Positions 53,176-63,071 of a stretch of 64,000 nucleotides of DNA are shown piece by piece. Each line of letters begins with the position of its first letter. The first letter of the stretch is position 1. The notes under the pieces are model-generated. The model ran no database searches. It saw only the letters and a program-made list of their open reading frames with translations, and was not told where the DNA came from. A program made the translations under genes and the position numbers. This DNA comes from Sanghuangporus weigelae (lineage: Eukaryota > Basidiomycota > Agaricomycetes > Hymenochaetales > Hymenochaetaceae), in NCBI GenBank assembly GCA_033182465.1, contig CP137319.1, positions 3,782,001-3,846,000 on the forward strand. The letters run 5' to 3'.

Positions 53176-54688
53176 TGAAAGGATCCGCTCAAAAAACTCG
53201 CATCAGGATCGACACGATCAACAGATCTACACGATCAGCTTTCCAAACGCGACCGGTAACCAAGCCAGCTATCAAAGGCCCAAGCAATCGAGCGGCCTAG
53301 GCAACAGTAACCCGTTACCACCCGAGCGCTAGAAGCACCGAAGCGGATACGTAATCCCGCTAACAGCTAACACCGCCGACCGCCTATTACCGCGGACTAC
53401 CACTCTAACGCCGCCGACCAAGCAACCAGAGCGACCTCGATCAAAAGAAGCGATCAAACTTCTTAGAAGTCCAGAAGCACAACTACTAAAGCCTAAACGC
53501 TAAAAGGCTAAAGGCTAATAAGGTTTATGGAGACCTCACTGGCATTTCAGCACTGTCAAGTCTGTGCACGAGTTTACATGATCCTTTATGAAGTATACTA
53601 CTTAGTATGCACGGCAACGGTTGGTACGCGTGACTGTCACATCGAAACCGAGCGACACCTTCAGGATACAATGCATTCCAATCCACCAAGCCCAATAGTA
53701 CCCAAGAAACGAGAGGAACTCACGATCACAACTCGGACCCCTCGAACTGCGAACCCGATAACTTGGAGAATGATTGGATGGTATAGACCGGAGTTGCACA
53801 CACCATGTCCAGCATCTACGATACAGGCAAACCTTTATTTACCGAGAGATGCGAACCTGGAAACCAAGCAATTACAACTCCTTATACAACGAAGGATATG
53901 GCGCTACATTCGAGATATACGATACGAAGGCAAAGCATGGCTAGTCACCAGAACCCAGCAGAACCCACCAGCAGAGCTTATGCAGTTCATGATATGCCTT
54001 GGACCATACTCTACACCGACCCGACACCTTAACACTGACGTGCGAGTTATGCTTACCCTCGCTGGACCTCGAGATGAATTCCGAAGAATCACATACCGAG
54101 CAGCCTACATCGCTCCAAGAGCAAAGATGCCACTCAATGACGGCAATGACATCGTTATGGAGTACTGACAGTGGAGCATTCCATATCGGAGCACCACCTC
54201 TATTGTCTCAGTCAGCAACTCCAAAGAATTCTGTCATAGTGGAGACGACCTTACAAAGATTGGAGCAAAGTGGAGCGAAGCGCAGCAGGATGACAAAGGA
54301 ACAGATGTAATGGTGGAGGAAAGTGGAGTAAAGTGGAGACAGGATGAGTAAGAAATAGGACGGAAAATGGAATATCTGGGAGCATAAATAGTTGTAGGAT
54401 TAGGCCCTCATTTCCCCATCTTTCGATCCTCTTAACACACTGGTGTAAAGCTTGCCCTACAGCGAGCTATTACTGTGTGCTTTGTACTATCACGCCTCTT
54501 GGAAATCCCAACCTGCTTTACTATTACCTCGTATCTGAAAGCATCCATAACTCGGACCGCGACTAGGAAGGCTAGTAAGGGACCGCGTGGTACAGCCAGA
54601 CGTGGGTAGATAAGATCACCTCTGCACAACACACCGCTGCTTAGGCAAAAGGATTGAACCGGTGTAACCCCGGGCCTACTCCCTAACA
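53176..54688 (+). repeat. E3 3' LTR
   Basis: 1513 bp, with TGTAG after the polypurine tract just upstream. At the sites where the two E3 LTRs differ, this one matches the E1 LTR. Confidence 0.97.
53527..54168 (+). CDS. U3-encoded 213-residue ORF (E3 3' LTR)
   Basis: Open and full length, in the transcribed 3' U3 of E3. Confidence 0.5.
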   Translation: METSLAFQHCQVCARVYMILYEVYYLVCTATVGTRDCHIETERHLQDTMHSNPPSPIVPKKREELTITTRTPRTANPITWRMIGWYRPELHTPCPASTIQANLYLPRDANLETKQLQLLIQRRIWRYIRDIRYEGKAWLVTRTQQNPPAELMQFMICLGPYSTPTRHLNTDVRVMLTLAGPRDEFRRITYRAAYIAPRAKMPLNDGNDIVMEY

Positions 54689-55876
54689 GTCAGGACGGTT
54701 GGAGAGGGTTCGGAACAGAAGATGTGTGCACTGAACAGATCTCTGGTATTCGCTATCTGAAAACTACAACATCTGGGCAGGTTTTATAGACTATGGGGGT
54801 CCAAAACATGTACAAAACGACTGATCTGGGACTGGGGTAGGATCGTGACAAGACGTGAGGTGAAACGTAATAAAACCACAACAAGGAGCGTGAAACCGAC
54901 AAGACAGAAGTCTAGTGGACTATAGGAAACTGTGAAACAGGATGAAATCATAGCAAGGAGTGTGAAACTGACGCAATAAGGGTCAGACGGACTGCAAGGA
55001 ACTGTGAAACAACATGAAAACTGTCCAGGAAGGGTCCTCCAAACCGCGCAACCAAGTCGGTGAACAAACCGGACGGAGAGATCTAACGGATGTACCAATC
55101 GGCGAACTCTGATCGGAAGTCCAAACCTCGGAGGCCACTTCGGCAAAGTCCGAACAATGGAGCGCACCTTGTGGAACGTCTAGGATGAAGGTACGCGACC
55201 GTTGGGTACCTCGAAACAGGTCGGAATGGTCCCTGGCGGTGTGAAACGCTGATGAAAAGGCCTAGAGTCCCTTCAGGAGTCTGGGTCCAGGCTTCAGAGT
55301 GCCGATATCTGCTCGGATGACTGATGCGGAGGTTGGTGAGTGGTAGTGTGACAAAGTATGGACAACGAAATATGGTGTGGCGCCTATCGCGCAGTATTAG
55401 CGGATCTTCGGGGTCTCGGAATGTGACATATGTGCAATGGAAAGTGAAATGGGGTGAGCCAAGATATGTACAAAGTCTCGGGCGCGTCCTAAGGTATGGC
55501 GGAGCGCTCGGAAGGATCGAATCGAGTCATATACACCCTTTGTGACTGTTGGAGTCACTCGGGCAGCTGATACACCAGTGTGTTGGACACTGGTGAAGTA
55601 TGTACAATACTCGACTGCTGACGCCCAGAATAGCGGTGTGCGCTACAGCGGTTGACGTTGACAAAGGTTGCGTTGGCACGTCTTCTTCAGGTAGTGAATC
55701 CGATGGTTTCGTGTGGACACCAGGGTGGTAAGTTGTTTTAACAAATGATAACACGTCGAGGTTGATGTGACTACGACAGGCTAGTTGGTTTGCATGACTA
55801 ATAAGTTGTCGATGGTGCATAGCCGAGGCTATCAATGAGCGCGGTTAAAACCGTCGAGTTGGTAGGTCTTTCTATT
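54689..55876. repeat. Old LTR-element sequence right of E3
   Basis: Continues the older element after the second GTCAG. Much of 55150-55680 is homologous, in the same direction, to 60200-60720 (shared words around GCACCTT, TATGTGCA, CCTAAGGTATG and the CCAGTGT hairpin). No intact coding frame. It is probably internal or LTR-derived sequence of one decayed family. Confidence 0.55.
54861..55020. repeat. Tandem repeat, period about 75 bp
   Basis: Two diverged units with GTGAAAC at both ends and AGCAAGGAG-type cores, plus the start of a third. Confidence 0.6.
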
Positions 55877-55984
55877 ATGTTAGGCGGCGAGACTAACAGA
55901 CATCGATCTCGAGGCCCCAACACAACAACAAGCGAATATAACCAACAATCAAGTTAAACCTGATCGCCGAGTGGTCACCCGCTA
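55877..55984. repeat. 107-bp repeat partner of 16195-16301
   Basis: Begins TGTTAGGCGGCGAGACTAAC and matches 16195-16301 nearly base for base (about three differences), with both matches ending at CACCCGCT. It may be the cut-short second LTR of the older element that hosts E1 and E3. Confidence 0.7.
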
Positions 55985-56230
55985 GGTCAAACACTATGTC
56001 GACGTGAAGGTAAGTAGAATTCATAAAGTCATTAGTACATGAGTAAGTACCTATGTTGACGTGAAGGTAAGTAGAATAGAAAGACAAGAAAACGAAAGAG
56101 TCAATCTAACTACTTATATAGACGTTGAGCCTGAGAAGGTACTACCCAAATCGTAAATCACATGATAAAGAAAAGAAAGGATTAGTGAGCATCATCATCG
56201 GAAAGAACGGTGAAACTCCTGTGAACGGCC
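55985..56230. other. Short spacer with tandem unit, next to old LTR
   Basis: Contains two copies of a unit with GACGTGAAGGTAAGTAGAAT (about 55999 and 56060). The part next to 56230 reads, on the minus strand, as leader sequence after an LTR. Confidence 0.45.
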
Positions 56231-57578
56231 TGTTAGTAGAGGAGTGTCACAGTTCTGTTGGGGACTGTTCTATAAGATCAAGTCGAATGAAATGGCAGAA
56301 GGGTGACTATAGGCTAAAGCTGGGGTGATTCCGAAGGGTTGAGCTAGGTTCTGAAGTGGTTTCAGAGGGGATGAGTGAGTTGAGATTGAAGGCTGCTGAA
56401 AGTATGCGAGGGTGGGGATTTGATCGGGGAAGAGAAGCTAAGAAGCAAGTGGGAGAAGTCGAGGCAAGAGGGATTGGCAGTGGCAATACAACGGTACGAA
56501 CGATGTCCTCACAGGTAACCCTTCGATGGATTCGAACCCTGGGGACTAGTAGACGATGAGACAAAGCTTGGGACAATATTCCCTAAGCTTAGAATGAAGC
56601 TAGAGTGATCCTACGAGGATCTGATACAATACGACAGGATGCGACAAAACGCGAGGCGTTGCGCGGCGAAACGATGCAAAACGATGTAGAACAGAGTGGG
56701 GAGACAAGAGCTGAATAAAGAGACGAGTAGGGTAGCGAGTAGAGAGTTTCTAACAGCAACGCGAGTTGAACTGGGCACACTAATCTCAGAACACAACTGC
56801 TAAGCAGGGGTCTCGGGATGTATGAAACAGAACTATCGTATATTTGATAGAGGCAAGAGAGTCGAAGTGAGTACAGTGAAAGTTGAAGTGTTTCGACTAT
56901 AGCAACGAGAGAAGACAAGTAGGACTAGAACTGGGCTTTCAGATCCAGACTCGACTCCTCTACTCAACTAAAAATCACCTGCTACACGAATCACTCGTCT
57001 ATTTATAACATTGTCCAAGCCTAAGCCTTCGGGGTGTCAGGGAGCATAACAAAGAGAAATCGGAAGGCATATGACAAAAGACCACATAAGAAACAAATGA
57101 TGAGGTGAGCATATCTGGAAAGTGGTGAGCATAAGGATCAAGGGGACAAAACAATTTCTGAACTCATATGGAAGGGCGAGCATAAGGATCATATGGCATA
57201 AAACAAAATGTGGACGCATATGGGACATAAAAGGGACAAACTGGAGTGCATCACGTCGGGTAGAAGCTTGGGAGGCATCGGGATCGGTTCCGAGCCTTAT
57301 CAACACAATTTTTGAGCTTGGGTCCAATAAGGTGAACCAGCTAAGTGATCCTTTGTTTGACCGGATTTGGGTGGCTCAGTTGTCTGGTTCCTCGCTTTCA
57401 ATGGATCCTGAACGTCGTAAGTGTTCCCTTTGTGACAGTCGAGTACGAGAGGTCATAGGAGCTTGTTCCACTTTGAATCGAGTCGATCCGCACAGGGCTG
57501 CATCGTTACGATGCTGAATACGGCGGAACATGTGTCACGTGCATGGTTTCGGACCTAGCGTATTGTTGCTTCTTACAA
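56231..57578 (-). repeat. Old LTR I (gypsy-like), minus orientation
   Basis: On the minus strand it starts TGTAAGAAGCAAC and ends CTCCTCTACTAACA (1348 bp). TATA-like GTTATAAATAG lies near 57005. Related copies follow at 57730 and, inverted, at 59080. Decayed but the longest of the set; it belongs to a family different from E1-E3. Confidence 0.7.
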
Positions 57579-57729
57579 TAGAGTTAGTCATAATAAATGT
57601 GTAAGAATGAGTAAGCAAGAACGGAGAGAACGGAATTACTAATGAACGTTGACAAGGTCAGTCCGATGACCAAAAGAGTGTTAGTAAGAATGATTAAGTA
57701 AGAAAAGAAATTAAAAAAGGTCCACTTCC
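57579..57729. other. Spacer between old LTRs
   Basis: AT-rich, no feature seen beyond short GTAAGAATG repeats. Confidence 0.4.
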
Positions 57730-58988
57730 TAACAGTTTCAATGGGTCGAGTTAGGTTCTGAAGCAGTTTTGAAGGGGATGAGCAAGTAGAGATTGAAGGC
57801 TGCTGAAGATATGCAAGGGTGGGGATTTGATCAGGAAGGAGAGAAGCTAAGAAGGAAGCAGGAGAAGTCAAGGCAGGGGGGATCAGCGGTGGCAATACAA
57901 CAATACAAACAATGTCCTCACAGGTAACCCTTCGATGGATTCGAACCCTGGAGACTAGTAGACGATGAGATGAAGCTTGGGATGATGTTCCCTAAGCTTA
58001 AAATGAAGCTAGAGTGATCCTATGAGGATCCAATATGATATGACTGGATGCAATGAAACACGAGGTGTTGCATGGCATAACTATGCAAAACAACATGGAA
58101 CAGAGTGGGGAGATGAGAGCTAAATAAGGAAACGAGTAGGGTAGTGAGTAGAGAGTCTCTAACAGCAATGCAAGTCGAACTGGGCACACCAATCTTGGAA
58201 CACAACTGCTAAGCAGGGGTTTCGAGACATATGAAGCAGAACTATCATATATTTGATAGAGGCAAGAGAGTCAAAGTGAGTACAGTGAGAGTTGAAGTGT
58301 TTTGACTACAGCAATGAGAGAAGATAAGTAGGACTAGAACTGGGCTTTCTGATCCGGACTCAACTCCTGTACTGTACTGAACTAAACTCCCTACTACACG
58401 AATCACTCGTCTATTTATAACATTGTCCAAGCCTGAGCCTTCGGGGTGTCAGGGAGCATAACAAAGAGAAATCAGAAGGCATATGACAAAAGACCGCATA
58501 AGAAACAAAAGACAAGGTGAGCATATCTGGAAAGTGGTGAGCATAAGGATCAAGGGGACAAAACAATTTCTGAACTCATATGGAAAGGCAAGCATAAGGA
58601 TCATATGGCATAAAACAAAATGTGGACGTATATAGGACATAAAGGGGACAAACCGGAGCGCATCACATTGGGTAGAAGCTTAGGAGGCATCGGGATTGGT
58701 TCCGAGCCTTATCAACACAATTCTTGAGCTTGGGTCCGATAAGGTGAACCAGCTAAGCGATCCTTTGTTGACTGGATTTGGGTGGCTCAGTCATCCGATT
58801 CCTCGCTTTTGATGGATCTCGAACATTGTAAGTGTTCCCTTTGCAGCAGTCGAGTACAAGAGGTCATAGGAGCTTGTTCTGCTTTGAATCGAGTCAATCT
58901 GCACAGGGCTGCATCATTACAATGCGGAATATGGCAGAACATGTGTCATGTGTGTGGATTTGGACCTAGCATATCATTGCTTCTTACA
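57730..58988 (-). repeat. Old LTR II, minus orientation, partial
   Basis: Same family as LTR I but lacking its last part, and with many CpG sites turned to TpG or CpA. A further 90-base fragment of the same LTR start follows at 58989-59078. Confidence 0.7.
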
Positions 58989-59079
58989 CTGCACTGGGTT
59001 AAACTGTTACAACACGGAACATGGTGGAATACATATCACATGCATAATTTCAGACCTAGTGTGTTGTTGCTTCTTACAT

Positions 59080-60095
59080 CGGAACCGACTCCCGATGCCT
59101 CCCAAGCTTTGATCTGATGCATTGTGCTCCAACTTTTTCCCTTTATATTCTATATGCATTCATATTTTGTTTCATGCTCTATGATCTTTATGCTCACCAC
59201 TTTTCAGATATGTTCACCTTGTTTTTTGTTCTCCATGCTCCCCTTTATAATATGTCTTCTGACTTCTCTTTGTTTATGCTCCCTGATGCTTCGAAGGCTC
59301 AGGATGGACAATGTTATAAATAGATAATCTATTTGTGTAGGGAGAGGACTAGTTTAGTACAGGAGTCAGGTCCGGATCAGAAAGTTCAGTTCTAGTCCTA
59401 CTTGTCTTCTCTTATTGCTAAAGTCAAAACTCTTCGACTCTCACTGTACTCACTTTGACTCTCTTGCCTCTATCAAATATATGATAGTTCTGTTTCATAC
59501 ATCCCAAGACCCCTAGACCCTTGCTTAGCAGTCGTGTTCTAAGATTAGTGTGCCCAGTTCAACTTGTGTTGCTGTTAGAGACTCTCTACTTGCTACCCTA
59601 CTCATCTCCTTATTCAACTCTCATCTCCCCACTCTGTTCTGCATCATTTCACATTGTTACACTGCACAACACCTTGTGTTTTGTCACATCTCATCATATT
59701 GTATCGGATCTTTATAGGATCACTCTGGCTTCATTCTAAGCTTAGGAAATATCATTCCAAGCTTTGTCTCATTGTCTACTAGTCTCCAGGGTTTGAATCT
59801 ATTAAAGAGTTACCTGTGAGGACATTGTTTGCATCATTGTATTGCCACTGCTGATCCTCCTTGCCTCAACTTCTCCCACTTGCTTCTTAGCTTCTCTTCC
59901 TCAATCAAATCCCCACTCTTGCGTATTTTCAGCAGCCTTCAATCTCTACTCACTTATTCTCTCTGATACCACTTCGGAACCTAGCTCAACCCATCGGAAC
60001 ACCTCAGCTTTAGTCTATAGTCTTCCTCCTACTGTTCCCTCATCTTATTCCTACAGAACAGCCCCCAACAGAACTGTGACACTCCTCTGCTAACA
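59080..60095 (+). repeat. Old LTR III, inverted copy, 5'-truncated
   Basis: Plus orientation, with TTATAAATAG near 59313 and a CTAACA end at 60095. It is the most CpG-poor of the three. A 95-base fragment of the LTR start in the opposite direction follows (about 60103-60197). Confidence 0.7.
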
Positions 60096-60197
60096 GACTG
60101 TTCACAGAAGTTTCACTGCACTAGGTTCCACTGTCACAATGTAGAATATAGTGGAACACATGTCATGTGCATGATTTTGGACCTAGCATGTCATTGC

Positions 60198-60901
60198 TTC
60201 TTACATCAGGTGTGGCCAAGGAACAGAGTGCACCTTATGGAATGCTGATGAGGTGAGGTTCACAACCATCTGCTAGGTCTATACACTTTGGGGCAGTCTC
60301 TAGCTGTGTGAAATATTGTTTAGCAGATCTAGGAGCCTTCAGAGAGTGTGGGTTGAGACTTCAAAAGGTCGGCATTTGCTATATTGAGCTGGAGCAAATG
60401 CCGGCCAGAGTGACAAGGTTGAATATATACAATGAAATGTGGTGAGGTGCCTGCAGTGCAGCATTAGTGGGTTCTTGGGGTCTTGAAGTGTAACATATGT
60501 GCAGTGAAGGTGAAGTGGCCTAAGCCAGAGATGTATGATGAAGTCTCAGGTGAGTCCTAAGGTATGCTGGACTGCTCAGTATGGGTTGTAATGGTTGTAT
60601 GTACTCTGTGAGACTGTTGGAGTCCCTGAAAGGTGTCATACCAGTGTGTTGGATACTGAGGGATATGTACTGGAAGGTTTGCTGACACTCAGGATAGTGC
60701 TGTGCACTACACCAGAGGTATATAACAAAGTCTCAGACCAGTTTTAAGATATGTCGGATGGCTTAGTATGGATCATATAGGTCATATATACTCCTAGAGA
60801 CTGTTGGAGTCTTGAGAAGGTGTCATACCAGTGTGTAGGACACTGGGGAATATGTACTGGGATGTCTGCTGATGCTCAGGATAGTGCTGTGCACTACAAC
60901 A
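60198..60901. repeat. Decayed copy of the 55-kb repeat with local tandem duplication
   Basis: Homologous to about 55150-55680 but CpG-poor. Within it, a unit of about 185 bp occurs twice (about 60535-60715 and 60716-60898), each with GACTGTTGGAGTC and the CCAGTGT hairpin. No coding frame. Confidence 0.6.
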
Positions 60902-60981
60902 GGCTTGGTTACTGGTCACATTTGGAGTGTTGATTGTGTAGATCTGCCAATCCTGATGCAAGATTTTGAGCAGATCTTTCA
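60902..60981 (-). repeat. Old LTR-end fragment of the E1-E3 family
   Basis: About 80 bases match the TG end of the E1-E3 LTR (GCTTGGTTAC, TGTAGATCTG, CAATCCTGATGC, ending TTTCA) at roughly 75-80% by eye. It is followed by CTAC, as next to the young LTRs. It shows an older wave of the same family. Confidence 0.65.
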
Positions 60982-61198
60982 CTACCATAATGTTTATTTT
61001 GTCTTGAAACGTATATGTACCTATTTTTTTGACACAATTCTTTTGTTGAGTAAATTCTTGCAAGCAGCAGAAAATGAAATCCGAAGATGCAACACCACAT
61101 ACCAGGTGTCAACCATCAGAATTGCTAAGCGAGACTCGTGAGAATGCACAGGTCAAATTGCCAGTCACCAGTATAACCGGAAAGACTTCAACATGAAA

Positions 61199-63071
61199 CT
61201 AAATGCTCGGGGTACATGCATGTCGCTCCCTTTCAATTGTGATTTGACCACTGAAAATATCATCCTCGACAGAGTTATCCGATCCATTGATACGGTCAAG
61301 GAGCACACCCCATTCCACCCACCACGTCTCAGCCTCATCAAACGCGTCGTAACCGAAGGCGTCGCGGAATTCCTCCCAAGACCTCGTCAGGAAACTATCT
61401 TCTGATGCTGACCAATCTACTTGCCCTTCCTGCATCTGCAAGCGCATCGATTCGTCTCTAGCTTCGCTTAATGGACCAGCAGGGAGGGCGATAAAGTCCA
61501 CTTTTTGCTGTTCTGACGCAGATAACTGCTCGCTCCTTGGATGACGAATCTCTTGGAATGCCGAGAGGAACCGCTTGATCTCGTCCTTAGATTTCAGTTT
61601 TGATAATAGCCGACCTAATATGGCGGCATCTTCGACGCCGAGCGCGGCTGAATGCACCGACCCAACCTGCATCGCATCAGTCAAGGCTAAATATGAAATC
61701 GTTGATAGCAAGTTACGTTACCAAAGATGCATGAGCGGCTTCTCCAATGACAACGACGTGACCCGTACTATCATACCAGTATTCCGGCACATTTTCCCTA
61801 TCGACCTTTACCCGTGTGGCATTATCAGCCATGCTAATTATGCGCTTGAGCCTTAAAAACGTCAGCGAGGTCTGCTCCAGCGAGAAGATAAGCCATACAT
61901 TGGAGTGAGTCCCAGCTTCTCAGTACCAAGGTCTTTGACAGGTACTTGCGATTTCCAACCAACACTGACATCAGCATCCTCTTCATTCATGAAAAGCGTA
62001 CATGAAAGCACGGTGTTATTTCGCTGGACGTTGTTATGAGACTGAACGTCTGATGCTGGCGTCCATCGATTATGCTTACTATTCCGAACATGCTCATGCC
62101 CCAGCCAAAGCCCATCCACATGTACCACTAGACTTTCGTTAGGAGTTGACGTAGACACAGTTGCTCGCAAACATACCCTCGCGTCTCTCAACAACTTCAG
62201 AATTTCTCGGTCATCTTTGAATCTTGATGCTGGAATTGTGAATCTAACCGCACCACATTAGCGTGGAATACATCTGAACGCAATACCTTGGGACTCACAA
62301 ATAAGTGGTATAATTAATATCTATTTTCTCTTTCCGGGTGAGCTCAAGACTCGCGCGTACGATGCTCTGGTGACCATCTGCACCGACGATGAGATCGGCC
62401 TTCAAAGTTTTTCCCGAGTCCAAAGTTACTGTTGCCGTCTCGGTATTGACGCTGATGACTCGGGATCCAAAATTGATCTGTGCACCGGCATTGGCTGCAA
62501 GCTTGTAAAGGGAACGGACCAAATCCGCGTGCTTCTAGTGGTCAAACTACTAAGCACAGGTAGAGCTGAAGTATGAGCTTACATGTACAGAGTACATTTC
62601 CGCGCCCAGTTCATTCATTACTTTTTTATGGAATAATAATTCGCCGATTTTCTCCTGAGTATAGGCTAAAAATATGTCCGATGACTTAGGGGTTATGATT
62701 GCTGACTGGTGATGCTGTGAAAATTTACCGGAATGAAATTCGATTTTCGGACATCTTCCACTCGCCCGGGCCAATATGTCAGGTCCTATCCCCCATTCAA
62801 AGAGAATGCGCGTCATGTTTGGTGGGCAATGAATTACCGCAGGTCCCTTTCATGTCAGTGATCGAAACGATGATTTAAGCTTCTGACAGGATGAAGGGAT
62901 GCGAGATCGGCGCACCTCTGGTAGATTTCCTGCTTCCAAGACGAGCACATTGTGACCGGCCTCTCGAAGAGCGTAAGCACAGGCCAAACCACTTATGGAT
63001 GCGCCAATGATGATAATATCAATAGATAGTTTTGCTTTTTGGTTCGGCGAGTCTGTCATGTCAGCGCACAC
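61199..63071 (-). CDS. FAD-dependent monooxygenase (salicylate-hydroxylase-like)
   Basis: A spliced gene with ATG at 63071 (or 63059, MTDSPNQ) and stop at 61199. Supported borders: exon 1 to 62916, intron to 62847 (69 nt, CTGAC branch); exon 2 62846-62729; exon 3 62665-62583; exon 4 from 62534. The later exons are less certain. The N-terminus has the Rossmann motif IIIGASISGLACAYALREAG; exon 2 begins GPAVIHCPPNMTRIL; exon 4 has KHADLVRSLY and then DLIVGADGHQSIVR. The second FAD motif reads VVVIGEAAHA where the family usually has GDAAH. VGSVHSAALGVEDAAIL follows, matching the GQG-EDA region. Family reaction: FAD- and NAD(P)H-dependent hydroxylation of aromatic compounds. The substrate is unknown, and the altered motifs leave activity uncertain. 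A truncated copy lies at 4249-5205. Confidence 0.75.

Larger units (their letters stand above)
42397..54688 (+). mobile_element. E3: Ty3/gypsy chromovirus, looks whole
   Basis: 12,292 bp with 1513-bp LTRs at 42397-43909 and 53176-54688 and target duplication GTCAG (42392-42396 and 54689-54693). Same gene order as E2. The two LTRs differ at about three sites by eye (about 0.2%), so it is slightly older than E1 or E2 or arose by template switching between family members. Confidence 0.97.

Noticed and set aside
56522-56545. Exact B-box-like GGTTCGAATCC on the minus strand in old LTR I (and in LTR II)
   Set aside because: No tRNA cloverleaf can be formed around it, no A box lies at the right distance, and it sits inside an LTR with its own TATA box; probably chance.
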